From: Tessaracoccus coleopterorum | GTDB taxonomy: Bacteria; Actinomycetota; Actinomycetes; Propionibacteriales; Propionibacteriaceae | Reading direction: 5' to 3' | DNA: 64,000 nucleotides | Assembly: GCF_011174705.1 (NCBI RefSeq) | Contig: NZ_JAANIJ010000001.1 | Span: 744,001-808,000, forward strand | In this document: positions 1-13,076 of the stretch, piece by piece | Position numbering within the stretch: position 1 is the stretch's first letter | Layout: each line of letters begins with the position of its first letter | Translations under genes and position numbers: made by a program | The notes under the pieces: model-generated | What the model was told of the DNA's origin: nothing | Seen by the model: the letters and a program-made list of their open reading frames with translations, nothing else | The model's database searches: none

Positions 1-1600
1 TGAAGGCCAACCTGCGCGACCTGCCACGCGGCGGCGTCATCATCGTCGACACCGCCGACTTCACGAAGCGCAACCTCGCCAAGATCGGCTGGGCCTCCAA
101 CCCACTCGAGGACGGCACGCTCGCGAACTACTCGGTGCACGCCCTCGACCTGACCGGCCTCGCGACCGGCGCGGTGGCCGAGTTCGAGCTCAGCCGCAAG
201 GACTCGTCGCGCACGAAGAACATGTTCGCGCTCGGCCTGCTGAGCTGGCTCTACTCCCGCCCCACCGAAGGCACGGAGCGCTTCCTCGCCGAGAAGTTCG
301 CGAAGAAGCCGCAGATCCGCGACGCCAACATCGCCGCGTTCAAGGCGGGCTACGCCTACGGCGAGACCACCGAGGTGTTCGAGGTCCAGTACCACGTCGA
401 GCCCGCCCCGATGCCGAAGGGCCGCTACCGGCAGGTTTCGGGCAACCTGGCCACCGCCTACGGCCTGATGGTCGGCGCGGAGAAGGCCGGGATGCAGCTG
501 TTCCTCGGCTCGTATCCCATCACCCCGGCCTCCGACATCCTCCACGAGCTGTCGCGCCGCAAGGACGTCGGCGTGATGACGTTCCAGGCCGAGGACGAGA
601 TCGCGGCCGTCGGCGCGGCCATCGGTGCCTCATTCGCGGGGGCGCTTGGGATGACGTCGACGTCCGGCCCGGGTGTGGCGCTCAAGTCGGAGGCCATCGG
701 GCTCGCGGTGATGACCGAGCTCCCGCTCGTCGTGGTCAATGTGCAGCGCTCGGGCCCGTCGACCGGCATGCCGACCAAGACCGAACAGGCAGACCTCGTG
801 CAGTCGATCTGGGGCCGCAACGGCGAGGCGCCCGTGCCGGTGCTCGCCGCGAAGTCGTCGACCGACTGCTTCGACACCGCGGTTGAGGCGTGCCGCATCG
901 CGGTGAAGTACCGCACCCCCGTGATCATGCTGTCCGACGGCTACCTGGCCAACGGCGCGGAGCCGTGGAAGATCCCCGACCTCGACACCATCGAGCCGAT
1001 CGAGCCGAACTTCGCCACCGAGATGAACGGCGAGGTCGACGGTAAGCCGCACTTCATGCCGTACGAGCGCGACCCGGAGACCCTCGCCCGCGCGTGGGCC
1101 ATCCCCGGCACGCCCGGCCTTGAGCACCGCATCGGGGCATCGAGAAGGCCGCCCGCACGGGCAACGTGTCGTACGACCCCGACAATCACGAGCTGATGGT
1201 GCGCACCAGACACGCCAAGATCAAGGGCATCGTGCGCGACATCCCCGATCTCGAGGTCGACGACCCGGACGGCGATGCACGCGTGCTGGTGCTCGGCTGG
1301 GGATCGACCTACGGGCCCATCACCGCCGCGGCCCGCCGCATCCGCAAGACCGACCGGAGCATCGCCACGGCACACCTGCGCCACCTCAACCCGATGCCCG
1401 CGAACCTGGGCGAGGTGCTGAACGCCTACGAGAGCGTGATCGTGCCCGAGATGAACCTCGGCCAACTCTCCACCGTGCTGCGCGCCCGCTACCTCACCGA
1501 CGTGACCACGTACTCCCGGGTGCGCGGCCTGCCCATCTCGATCACGGAACTAGAGAACGACCTGATCGCCGAGATCGAAGCGCTGAAGGAGAAGAACTGA
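1..1600 (+). CDS. korA: 2-oxoglutarate:ferredoxin oxidoreductase, alpha (fused gamma-alpha) subunit, 5'-truncated
   Basis: KorA and KorB together oxidatively decarboxylate 2-oxoglutarate to succinyl-CoA in the cytoplasm, passing electrons to ferredoxin. The gene enters the window already open (frame from base 3). The first ~130 residues are the end of the gamma-type domain; the pyrimidine-binding alpha domain follows, with the family-typical GSYPITPASDILHEL stretch, QAEDEIAAVGAAIGASFAG and TSTSGPGVALKSEAIGLAV. The frame breaks once at 1134-1137, where GGGG must be GGGGG to continue from GLEHRIG into IEKAARTGNV. The C-terminal part (VLGWGSTYGPI, HLRHLNPMP) then runs to TGA at 1598-1600. The stop overlaps the korB ATG (ATGA), so the two subunits are translationally coupled. 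The N-terminus lies outside the window. Confidence 0.93.
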
Positions 1601-2664
1601 TGACCGCCCCTCCAGCCACGCGGGTGTCCCGTTGAGCGGCCTCGCGGGTGTCCCGTTGAGCATCGAGCCCCTCACCAAGAAGGACTACACGACCGATCAG
1701 GAGGTCCGTTGGTGCCCGGCTGCGGCGACTACTCGGTGCTCGCCACGTTCCAGTCGATGATCGCGACCCTGGGCATCCGGCGTGAGAACACCGTCATCGT
1801 CTCCGGCATCGGCTGCTCGTCCCGGTTCCCGTACTACGTGGATTCCTACGGTATGCACTCGATCCACGGCCGCGCCCCCGCCATCGCCACCGGCGTGGCG
1901 ATGACCCGTCCCGACCTCAACGTGTGGGTCGTCACGGGCGACGGCGACGCCCTGTCGATCGGCGGCAATCACCTGATGCACGCGCTGCGCCGCAACGTGA
2001 ACATGACGATCATGCTGTTCAACAACCGCATCTACGGCCTCACCAAGGGCCAGTACTCCCCCACCTCCGAGTTGGGGAAGATCACCAAGTCGACCCCGTT
2101 CGGGTCGCTCGACACCCCGTTCAACCCCATCTCGCTCGCGATCGGCGCCGAGGCGTCCTTCGTGGCCCGCAGCATCGACTCCGACCGCAAGCACCTCACC
2201 GAGGTGCTCACCGCGGCGACCGCGCACCGCGGCACCTCGCTCGTGGAGATCTACCAGAACTGCCCGATCTTCAATGACGACGCCTTCGAGACCCTGAAGG
2301 GCCCTGACGGCGCACTCATCTCGCTGGTGCACGGCGAGCCGGTCATCTTCGGTGGCGGCCGCTGGTGCGTGGTGCGGACCGCGACCGGGGAGCTCAAGGT
2401 GGCCGAGACGGCCGACGTGGACCAGTCGACGATCGTCGTCCACGACGAGACCCGCGCGGATCCGTCACAGGCGTTCGCCCTGTCCAGGCTGACCGAACCC
2501 GGCATCCTGCGTCAGGCCCGATCGGCATCTTCCGTCGCGTCGAGCGCCCCGCCTATGACGACATGGCCCGCGCCCAGATCGCAGAGGCCCGGGCGACTGA
2601 CCCCACCAGGACGCTAGCCTCGGTGATCGCAGGTAAGGACACGTGGGAGGCTGACGAGAGATGA
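1600..2664 (+). CDS. korB: 2-oxoglutarate:ferredoxin oxidoreductase, beta subunit
   Basis: This is the thiamine-diphosphate and iron-sulfur subunit of the KorAB enzyme. I start it at ATG 1600, which overlaps the korA stop. Restoring one C in the C run at 1607-1610 joins MTAPSSHAGVPLSGLAGVPL to the conserved LTKKDYTTDQEVRWCPGCGD. Two further one-base losses lie at about 1718 (CCCGG for CCCGGG) and about 2517 (before PIGIFRRVERPAYDDM). Visible motifs are CPGCGD and GIGCSSRFPYY (cluster cysteines), GRAPAIATGVA and the ThDP-binding GDGDALSIGGNH. About 355 residues, normal for the family. The N-terminal extension contains an in-frame 24-bp duplication. The stop overlaps the next gene (ATGA). Confidence 0.92.
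1620..1667 (+). repeat. 24-bp tandem duplication within the korB N-terminus
   Basis: Two adjacent 24-base units start at 1620 and 1644. The first 18 bases (gcgggtgtcccgttgagc) are identical; the last six differ. In the repaired korB frame they encode AGVPLSGL and AGVPLSIE, just before the conserved LTKKDY block, so the duplication only lengthens a non-catalytic tail. Confidence 0.85.
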
Positions 2665-3922
2665 GCGGAGGGCAGCAGGGCTGGCGTCCAGCCGTGCCCG
2701 GCGCCCACCACCAGCCTCCTTCGCTCTACTCTCCCCGGCGGCAGCGCCGGGCCCCGACACGCATGCCACCCCGACGCGCATCGCCGCGCCGGACGTGGCG
2801 CCGGAGGCACCCACCTTCGACGCCCGCGGCATGCAGTCGGTACTCACCCGGGCCCGGGACCGCAGCCGCTTCGTGGCCCCGAGATCGAGGAGGACCGCGA
2901 GGCTCGGCCGTTCCCGCTGCGCGCTCTGTTCATCGGTTCCGTCGGCATCCTCGCCCTCGGTGTGCTGGCGGGCTTCATCTACGTCGGCTACCTGCGGCCC
3001 GCGCGGTCGATCCCGACGTGATCGCCAAGCCGACGGCGGCCGCGACGAACCGGGTTCTGGCGCAGACCCCGCAGGAGATCGTCACCGAGTACTTCCAGGC
3101 TCTCGCCGACGGCGACATCGGGCGGGCGCTCGCGATGGGCCCCCGCGGAGGCAACGGATCGGAGCGGCTCCTGACGCCCGCCGCGTTCGCCGCCACGCGC
3201 GAACTCTCGCGGATCAACGGGCTCGAGATCCTCACCACCGACCCGGAGGCAACCAGGGTCCAGGTGCGCTACCGGATCGGTGACAGCCCGGTGAAGGCAG
3301 AGATCGCCCTGGAGCGGCTCGACACCGGCGAGTACCAGCTCAAGCGCACCACCGTCCCGATCCAGTTGGACGTGCCAGGGGCGAGGGCGTCCCGCTGCTC
3401 GTCAACGGGGAGACGATCGACCAGGGCCAGGTGTACGAGGTCGTTCCCGGCCTGTACCGCCTCGACACCGGCCTGCCGTTCGTGGCGTACCCGGAGACGT
3501 CGATGATCTCGGTGATCGCGCTCGAGGACGTCGGGGTGCAGAAGGCGAGCCCGGTTCCGCAGCTCACCCGGGAGGGCGTCAGCGCCTTCATCGGGGCGGC
3601 CCGGCGGAGCCTCTCCGACTGCATGGCGGCCAGGCGCAAGGCGCCTCCCGGCTGCCCGATCGGAATGAGCGGCAACTCCGGCATCGTCGAGTCGAGCATC
3701 ACCCGCACCATGACCGGCGACCCCTGGGCGGCGGCGAGGCCGAGCCTCACCGCGAGCAGGCAGGCGGAGGCGCAGATGACCGTCACCATCAACTACACGC
3801 TGGCCTACACGTGGAGCAACGGGTCGGAACAGAAGCCGCGGCCGGAACAGAAGGTCGCGACCGTCAGCGCGGACATGCTCGGTACCACGGCCGACCAGGT
3901 GAGCGTCACCTGGGACCAGTGA
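2661..3922 (+). CDS. Membrane-anchored hypothetical protein coupled to korB
   Basis: I do not recognise the family. The ATG overlaps the korB stop. The frame has to step at about 2730, 2880, 3000 and 3378, each time by one lost base, which gives a protein of about 421 residues. It begins with a Pro/Ala-rich cytoplasmic tail of about 90 residues (SPAAAPGPDTHATPTRIAAP). A single transmembrane helix follows (ALFIGSVGILALGVLAGFIY), and then an exported domain with ATNRVLAQTPQEIVTEYFQA, which resembles the start of NTF2-like or SnoaL-like lipoprotein domains. The C-terminal half contains YEVVPGLYRLDTGLPFVAYP and ends TTADQVSVTWDQ. Coupling to korAB may be only positional. A function cannot be assigned. 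Confidence 0.7.
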
Positions 3923-3940
3923 CCCACCTTCCCGACCCAC

Positions 3941-3946
3941 TAGTCT
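3941..3946 (+). promoter_or_regulatory. -10 hexamer of pepO, probable leaderless transcript
   Basis: TAGTCT lies 7 nt before the ATG at 3954, and there is no ribosome-binding site in between. This is the spacing expected when transcription starts at the start codon. Confidence 0.6.
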
Positions 3947-3953
3947 GGCGGGC

Positions 3954-5898
3954 ATGACAGACGCCATCGAATTCTCCAACGCCGACCCCTCCATCCGTCC
4001 CCAGGACGACCTGTTCCGCCACGTCAACGGCACCTGGCTCGCCACCGCCGCGATCGACCCGGACAAGTCGTCGGCCGGCGGTTTCATGGATCTCAGGGAC
4101 GCGGCGGAGCTCGATGTCAGGGAACTGATCGAGGGGATCGCACCCACCGGCGACGGCAGCGACGAGGACAAGATCGCCCGGCTGTACGCGTCGTTCATGG
4201 ACGAGACGACTGTGGAGGCCCTCGGCTCCACCCCGCTGCACCCCGTCTTCGACGCCATCACGCGGATCGCGACGCCCTCCGACCTGGCCCGGCACCTGGG
4301 CTGGTCGCTCCGGCACGGCCTCAGCCCTCTCGTCGCGCTCTACGAGGAGTCGGACCCGGGCGACCCCGGACGCTACGCCGCGTTCACGGCGCAGGCGGGC
4401 CTCGGCCTGCCCGACGAGGCCTACTACCGACAGGACGAGCACGCCGCCGTCCGCGAGGCCTACCTGGCGCACCTCATGACCGTCTTCAGCCTCGCGGGCT
4501 TCTCCGATGCCGGGGAGCAGGCGGCCGCCGTCCTGGACCTCGAGACCCGCATCGCGGAGCACCACTGGGACCGCGTCCGGCTCCGCGACCTGCGGGCCAT
4601 GTACAACCCGATGACGCTCGACGAGGTCGTCGCAGCCTCCCCGGCTTCGACTGGGACGCCTACCGCGAGGGTGCGGGCATCGACGCGGCGACCCTCGCCG
4701 AGGTGATCGTGGGCCAGCCGTCCTTCCTTGAGGGGGTCGCACCGCTGGTGGCCTCGCACCCGATGGACGCCTGGCGCTCGTGGGCCCGGTGGAAGGCCAT
4801 CTCCGGCCTCTCGGCGTATCTGTCGACCGACTTCGTGTCGGCCCGGTTCGACTTCTACGAGCGCGTCCTCTCGGGCAACGAGGAGCAGCGCCCACGCTGG
4901 AAGCGCGGCGTCGCGCTGGTGGAGGGCGTCCTGGGTGAGGCCGTCGGCCGCGGCTACGTGGCCGCGCACTTCCAGCCGGAGAAGAAGGCGGCGATGGACG
5001 AGCTGGTGGGCAACCTGCTCGCCGCCTACCGCACCTCGATCGAGGGCCTCGGCTGGATGACGGATGCGACGCGCGAGGAGGCGCTGCGCAAGCTCGCCAA
5101 GTTCACGCCGAAGATCGGCTACCCCGACGCGTGGCGCGACTACTCGGCCCTCGAGGTCGGCGACGACCTGGTGGCAAACGTGTTGGCGGCCAACTCGTTC
5201 GAGCTCGACTGGACGCTCGGCCGCATCGGCCGCCCCGTCGACCGCGCCGAGTGGCAGATGTTCCCGCAGACGGTCAACGCCTACTACCACCCGCTGCGCA
5301 ACGAGATCGTCTTCCCGGCCGCCATCCTGCAGCCCCCGTTCTTCAACGCGGACGCCGACGACGCCGTCAACTACGGTGCCATCGGCGCGGTCATCGGCCA
5401 CGAGATCGGCCATGGCTTCGATGACAAGGGCTCCACCTGCGACGGGGACGGCCGCCTGCGCGACTGGTGGCAGCCGGCCGACCGGGAGGCATTCGAGGCC
5501 CTCGCCGACCGGCTGGTCGGCCAGTACGACGGGCTCGTGCCCGAGGGCGTCGAGGAGGGCAGCGTCAACGGGAAGCTCACGGTCGGCGAGAACATCGGCG
5601 ATCTGGGCGGGCTCGACATCGCCTACGAGGCGTGGCTGCTCGCCGGTGGCGACCCGGATGGCGAACCCGTCGACGGGCTCACGCCCGCGCAGCGGTTCTT
5701 CACCGGCTGGGCCCAGGCCTGGCGCGGGAAGCGTCGCCCCGAGGCGATGAAGATGCTGCTGGCCACCGACCCGCACTCCCCAACGAGTTCCGGTGCAACC
5801 AGATCGTCCGCAACATCGACGCGTTCTACGACGCGTTCGACCTCGGCGAGGGAGACGCCCTGTGGCTGGCCCCGGACAGCCGGGTCTCAATCTGGTGA
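3954..5898 (+). CDS. pepO: M13 family zinc metallopeptidase (neprilysin/PepO type)
   Basis: A zinc endopeptidase that trims oligopeptides. No signal peptide is visible at the N-terminus (MTDAIEFSNADPSIRPQDDLF), so it is probably cytoplasmic, as in other actinobacterial PepO-like enzymes. The M13 N-terminal signature RPQDDLFRHVNGTWL is present. The catalytic domain shows the NAYYHP substrate-binding motif, the zinc site VIGHEIGHGFDD (HExxH) and the third zinc ligand in GENIGDLGG. Two one-base losses interrupt it, at about 4640 and at about 5775 (before PNEFRCNQIVRNID). After repair it is about 649 residues, normal for the family. It ends in VSIW, close to the usual aromatic C-terminus. It is transcribed alone and faces a shared terminator. 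Confidence 0.93.
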
Positions 5899-5913
5899 CC
5901 CGCCGCTGACGAA

Positions 5914-5952
5914 GACTGCCTCCGGGCCCGGAGCGGGCGGCCGGAGGCAGTC
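5914..5952. terminator. Hairpin between convergent pepO and the polyprenyl synthase gene
   Basis: A perfect 12-bp inverted repeat (gactgcctccgg at 5914-5925, ccggaggcagtc at 5941-5952) with a GC-rich 15-nt loop sits 15 bp after the pepO stop and 10 bp after the stop of the opposing gene. There is no clear T run on either side. It could end both transcripts. Confidence 0.65.
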
Positions 5953-5962
5953 GGTCGGCGGA

Positions 5963-6925
5963 TCAGTTGGTGCGGTCCACCAGGTCGGTGCAGACCTGGA
6001 GGAGGGCCTCCTTGGCCTCTCCGTCCGGCAGGCATTCCAGGTGCGAGCGGGCCACGTCGGCGCGGCGCTCCACCTCCCCCTTCGCCCGCTCCATCACGGG
6101 ATGGGCGCGCAGCCCCGCGAGGGCGGCCGCAAGGGCCTCGTCGGAGCTGAGGTCACCGTCGATGAGCTCGAGCAGCGCGGCGTTGGCAGGGTCGTTTCCG
6201 GCGCGCAGCATGAGAACCGGCAGCGTGGGGACGCCCTCGCGCAGATCGGTCCCCGGGGTCTTGCCGGTGGTCTCGGAGGTGATGTCGATCAGGTCGTCGG
6301 AGAGCTGGAAGACCAGCCCCACCTCCTCGCCGAACGCCGTCAGCGCGTCGAGCCGCTCGGGCGTCGCGTCGGAGACCATGCCACCGAAACGCGCGGAGGC
6401 CGCGATGAGCGAGCCGGTCTTGTCTGCGATCACCTGGATGTAGTGCGCCAGCGGGTCCTGCCCTCGTCGGGGCCCTTCGTCTCCGCGATCTGCCCCTGGA
6501 CGAGCCGGGAGAAGGTCTCAGCCTGAAGGTGGACATACTCGACGCCCAGCGCGGCAACCGTGGTGGAGGCGCGGGCGAAGAGGAAGTCGCCGACCAGGAT
6601 CGCGACCGAGTTGCCCCACAGCCGGTTGGCCGAGGGGCTCCCTGCGGAGGTCCGCGACATCCATGACGTCGTCGTGGTAGAGGCTTGCGACGTGGGTCAG
6701 TTCCATCACCATGGCCGCCCGCATGAGGTCCTCCTCTGAGACCTCGCCGCCGAAGCGCGAGGCGAGGAACACCAGCAGCGGCCGGAACCTCTTGCCACCC
6801 GCCGCGATGATGTGGCGGGCGGCCTCGGTCACGAACGGCGAAGTCGCAACGGCCGCGTCGACCAGGCGCTCCTCGAAGGTTTCGAGGAGGCCGGTCAACT
6901 GGTCCTCAAGCGGGGCTTCCGCCAC
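5963..6925 (-). CDS. Polyprenyl diphosphate synthase (menaquinone side chain)
   Basis: Condenses farnesyl or geranylgeranyl diphosphate with isopentenyl diphosphate to build the long isoprenoid tail of menaquinone (HepT, GrcC or IspB family). The trans-prenyltransferase motifs are present: GGKRFRPLL, first Asp-rich motif LYHDDVMD with the downstream RR, and second Asp-rich motif FQLSDDLIDI. The start is GTG 6925, with AGGAG eight bases upstream. Two one-base losses lie near 6640 and 6462. About 320 residues. It follows nuoN by 20 bp on the same strand, as the last gene of the respiratory operon. The exact chain length cannot be read from sequence. Confidence 0.9.
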
Positions 6926-6945
6926 GTCGCACTCTCCTGATCAGG

Positions 6946-8527
6946 TCAGCGGATGAACTGGGCCGCGTCGGCAAACAGGCTGAGCAGGCTGCCGGGCACG
7001 AGGCCGAGGACCAGCGTAGCGACGGCCGACACGATCAGCACAACCCAGGTCCACAGCGACGGCGTCTCGACGGTGCCGACCGTCTCCTCGTCCGCCTCCT
7101 GGAACCACATGACCACGATGACCTTGACGTAGAAGAACGCCGCGATCGCCGAGGTGAGCAGCGCGATCAGCACCAGCCAGCCGAAGCCGCCGACCCAGGC
7201 CGCCGAGAAGACGGTGAGCTTCCCGATGAAGCCGGCCGTCGGCGGGATGCCCGCGAAGCTCAGCATGAACAGCGTCATCAGCACCGCGAGCACCGGGTTG
7301 CGGCGCCCGAGGCCCTTCCATGCGTCGAGGCCGTTGGCCTCACCGCCGGAGCGGCGCACCATGGTGACGATCGCGAACGCACCGAGCGTGGCGATGCCGT
7401 AGGTGAGCAGGTAGAAGGCGATGGAGCTGACCGACGAGACGCCCACGCCCTCGCCGCCCGCGACCGCACCGACGACACCCACGAGGATGAAGCCCGCGTG
7501 GGCGATGGACGAGTAGGCCAGCAGCCGCTTGATGTCGGTCTGGGCGAGCGCAACCGTGGAGCCGAGCAGCATGGTCGCGACGGCGACCGTCGCGAACAGC
7601 GGCTGCCAGTCCCACTGGGCCCGCCGAGTGCGACGTAGAAGACGCGCAGCAGGCCCGCGACGGCGGCCGTCTTGGTGGCGACGGCCATGAACGCGGTGAC
7701 CGGCGTCGGGGCGCCCATGTAGACGTCGGGCGTCCAGGCGTGGAACGGGACGGCACCGATCTTGAACAGCACACCCACCGAGGTCAGCAGGAGGCCCGCG
7801 ACAAGCAGGCCCGCGCTCGCGGTGCCGGTGGTGATAGCGGAGTCGACGTCGGCCAACTGCAGGCCACCGGAGTAGCCGTAGAGCAGCGCGATGCCGTAGA
7901 GCATGATCGCGGACGCGAGCGAGCCGAGGAGGAAGTACTTCAGCGCGGCCTCCTGGCTGAGCAGGCGGCGACGGCGCGCCATCCCGGTCAGCAGGTACAG
8001 CGGCAGCGAGAAGATCTCGACGGCGACGAACAGCACCAGCAGGTTGTTCGCCGAGGCGAACAGCATCATGCCGAACAGAGCGAACAGCAGCAGCGGGAAG
8101 ATCTCGGTGTGCTCGCGACGGAGGCGGTCGGCCTCACGCTCGAGCGGCGAGCCCGGGACCGTCGACGCCGCGGACGCGAAGGCCGAGCGGCCCTCGTAGC
8201 CACGCTCGGCGAACAGCGCGATGCCGCCGAGGCCGGTGACGAGCAGGATCGACCAGAACACGTAGGCGGGGCCGTCGAGGGCGACGAGCCCCTCCCCACG
8301 ATCTGCGGGTCGGTGGTCAGCCAGTTGGTGATGGTCAGCGCGAGCGCCGCCGCGACGGCGAACACCGCGAGCACGCTCTGCACCAGGTAGCGGTAGGCCC
8401 TCGGGACCATGCCCTCGAGCGCGATGCCCAGCGCGCCCGCGCCGAGCAGCACGAGCAGCGGCGACAGCATCATCCACTCGGGCTCGACCGCCGGAATGGT
8501 CGGAAGAGTCTCCAAAAGGTCGATCAT
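6946..8527 (-). CDS. nuoN: NADH-quinone oxidoreductase subunit N
   Basis: Antiporter-like, proton-pumping membrane subunit of complex I. The ATG overlaps the end of nuoM (ATGA). The start MIDLLETLPTIPAVEPEWMM is followed by many hydrophobic helices. Family blocks include TEIFPLLLFALFGMMLFASA, AVPFHAWTPDVYMGAPTPV and QTDIKRLLAYSSIAHAGFIL. The frame breaks near 8290 and near 7620; after repair it has about 528 residues. Because a base is also missing at the end of nuoM, one 819-codon open frame runs across both genes, but that fusion is false. Confidence 0.93.
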
Positions 8528-10031
8528 CGGTTGCCTTCCTGGACCTGCGGGCGGGATCCGTCACACCGACGGTCACCATCGTCTGGGTGGCCGACTCATC
8601 CGCGACCGCAAGCACCGGCTTCGGGAAGAAGCCGAAGGCGAGCAGCAGGATGATCAACGGGGCGACGACCGCCTTCTCGCGGAGCGAGAGATCTGTCGTG
8701 AAGTGGGTTTCGACCTGCTCGGTGACGGGGCCGGTCATGGTTAGGAGGTACATCCGCAGCACGTAGACGGCGGCGAGCACCGTGCCGAGTGTGATGACCG
8801 CGGTGTGGATCGGGAAGCGCTGCCAGGCGCCGGCCATCACCAGGAACTCGGACACGAAGCTGCCCATGCCGGGCAGCGCCAGGGACGAGAGGCCGGAGAA
8901 CAGCAGCACGCCCGCGGTCACCGGGGCGACCTTCTGGACGCCGCCGAAGGCGTCGATGTCCGCGGTTCCGCGGCGGCGGATCATGAACCCGACGACGAGG
9001 AACATCGCGGCGGTGGACAGCGCGTGGTTCAGCATGTAGAAGATCGAGCCGCTGAGCGACTGGGTGGTCAGCGCGAAGATGCCGAACACCATGAAACCGA
9101 AGTGGCTGATCGAGGTGTAGGACACCAGGCGCAGCAGGTCCTTCGACTGGATCGCGAGCAGCGCACCGTAGAGCACCGACACGACGGCCCAGATCAGGAT
9201 CACCGGCGTGGCCCACTGCGAGGCCTCCGGGAACACCCACAGGCAGACCTTGATCATGCCGAAGGTGCCGATCTTGTCGAGGATGCCGACCAGCAGCGTC
9301 GAGGTTCCCGCCGTCGCCTGCTCCGCGGCGTCGGGCAGCCAGGTGTGCAGGCCGACCAGCGGCGCCTTGACGGCGAACGCGAAGAAGAAGCCGGCGAAGA
9401 GCCAGCGGCCGATGCTGTTGTCCATGTCGAGCTCGGTGAGCTCGGCCAGCAGGAAGGTCGGCTGACCGGCGGCCGACGACACGGCGTAGAGCCCGGCGAC
9501 GGCCACCAGCATGACGAGCCCGCCGACCAGCGAGTAGATCAGGAACTTGATGGCCGCGTGACGACGCCTCGGGCCGCCGAAGCCGGCGATGAGGAAATAC
9601 GTCGGGATCAGCGTCGCCTCGAAGGCGATGTAGAACAGCAGCACATCGTCGGCCATGAACACGAACAGGGCGAAGCTCTGCAGCATCAGGGCCAGCGCGA
9701 AGAAGACGTTGCTCCCCAGCGGGCCCCTCCGCCTCACCGGCGTGCCACTCGGCGAGCAGCACGACGGGGACGATGATCACGGTGGTCAGGACGAGGATCG
9801 CGCTGATCCCGTCGAAGCCGAGGGCGTAGTGCGCGCCGATGGCGGGGATCCAGTTCAGGTTGACGGAAAGTTCCGCCCCTGCGTGCTGAGCACGAAGGCG
9901 AGGACACCGAGCACCGCAGTGGTGAGTGCGATCCCGTAGCCGACGAGACGCGCTGTCCGGCCCTTGAGGAGGAACACCACCAGGGAGCCGACGAGCGGCA
10001 GGAGGGCGAGGATGGTCAGAATCAATGACAT
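8524..10031 (-). CDS. nuoM: NADH-quinone oxidoreductase subunit M
   Basis: Antiporter-like membrane subunit of complex I. The ATG at 10031 opens MSLILTILALLPLVGSLVVF, 15 bp after the nuoL stop. One-base losses lie near 9870 (before AELSVNLNWIPAIGAHYAL), near 9740 (before SNVFFALALML) and near 8550. The last repair gives the ending DPARQVQEGNR followed by a TGA that overlaps the nuoN ATG. Typical motifs are FMADDVLLFYIAFEATLIP (the conserved glutamate), KAPLVGLHTWLPDAAEQA and LRLVSYTSISHFGFMVFGI. About 503 residues. Confidence 0.93.
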
Positions 10032-10046
10032 GTTGGCTGTTTCTCC

Positions 10047-11948
<1,902 letters not shown>

Positions 11949-11960
11949 GCTTCAATACCC

Positions 11961-12260
11961 TTAGAACTTCATCAGGTTGGCGTCGTCGACCGACGACGAG
12001 CGGCGGGCACGGTACACGGCGACGATGATCGCGAGGCCCACGACGACCTCGGCGGCCGCCACGACCATCACGAAGAAGGCCGCTATGACCCCTTCGAGGT
12101 TGCCGTGGAACCGGGCGAACGCCACAAATGCCAGGTTGGTCGCGTTGAGCATGAGCTCGATGCTCATGAAGGCGATGATCGCGTTGCGGCGCAGCAGGAA
12201 GCCTGCGATGCCGATCACGAAAAGGATCGCCGAGAGAACAAGAAAGCCCTCGGGGTTCAT
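11961..12260 (-). CDS. nuoK: NADH-quinone oxidoreductase subunit K
   Basis: Small three-helix membrane subunit of complex I that contributes two key glutamates to the proton path. It is intact at 99 codons, with both membrane glutamates visible: [18 protein letters not shown] and [19 protein letters not shown]. Its ATG overlaps the nuoJ stop (ATGA). The length matches the family exactly. Confidence 0.97.
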   Translation of the reverse strand: MNPEGFLVLSAILFVIGIAGFLLRRNAIIAFMSIELMLNATNLAFVAFARFHGNLEGVIAAFFVMVVAAAEVVVGLAIIVAVYRARRSSSVDDANLMKF

Positions 12261-13076
12261 TCGTCGTCTCCTTCGATCTCGGCGTCGCGCGCCTCGAGGA
12301 CGGCGTAGGCCGCGCTGGTGGGGCCCTCAGCTCATCCACGTTGACGATTGCGCCGCGCATGGTGAGCGTCCGGCTGACCGACTTCTCGGCGATCGAACCG
12401 TCGGGCAGCAGCGCGGGCGTCGCGATCGAGTTGTTGCGGGCGAACACACCGGAGTTCGGCAGCGGCGTCGGGGCCACCCCGTCCTCGGCGTAGGCGCGCA
12501 CGCGCTCGGTCACGGCCTCACCCTGCGTCAGCTTCTTCTTGAGGCGCTCGCCATGGGCGAGCAGCATCGCGCCGACCGCCGCGGTGATCAGCAGTGCGGC
12601 GGTCGCCTCGAACAGGAAGACGTACTTCGTGAACAGCAGCGCCGCGATCGACTGGATGTTGCCGCCGAAGGCGTCGTTCGCGGCCGTGAGGCCCGCGGGG
12701 CCTTACCGAGAGTGAACTGGCCGACGGCCGTGATCAGCAGGATGCCCATGCCGACGGCCACCAGGATGGAGGCGCCGCGCTGACCCTTCAGGGTCTCGAT
12801 GGGCGAGTCGGTGGAGTCGACACCGACGAGCATCACGACGAAGAGGAACAGCATCAGGATCGCGCCGGTGTAGACGACGATCTGGATGACGAACAGGAAC
12901 GGGGCGTCCTGCGCCGCGTACAGGACGGCGAGCGCGATCATCACGCCGGCCATGCTGATCGCGGCGTGTACCGGCCTGCGTGCGAGCAGCAGGCCGAGCG
13001 CACACAGCACGGCGATCGGGGCGCACACCCAGAAGGCGACCGTGCTTGCGGTCACCAGCGGGATCATGGGGATCAT
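12257..13076 (-). CDS. nuoJ: NADH-quinone oxidoreductase subunit J
   Basis: Membrane subunit of complex I. It starts [20 protein letters not shown] and contains the highly conserved [20 protein letters not shown]. One base is lost near 12705. A second is lost at 12324-12326 (CCC for CCCC on the plus strand); repair gives the ending [20 protein letters not shown] and a stop overlapping the nuoK ATG. About 273 residues. The hydrophilic C-terminal tail of about 80 residues ([20 protein letters not shown]) is typical of actinobacterial NuoJ and longer than the E. coli protein. Confidence 0.93.

Noticed and set aside
1600..1635. A separate 11-residue peptide MTAPPATRVSR between korA and korB
   Set aside because: It results from a lost C near 1607-1610; with it the ATG opens the whole korB frame.
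7278..9737. A single 819-codon frame joining NuoM and NuoN
   Set aside because: It exists only because one base is missing at the end of nuoM near 8550. With it restored, nuoM ends in a TGA overlapping the nuoN ATG, the normal arrangement.
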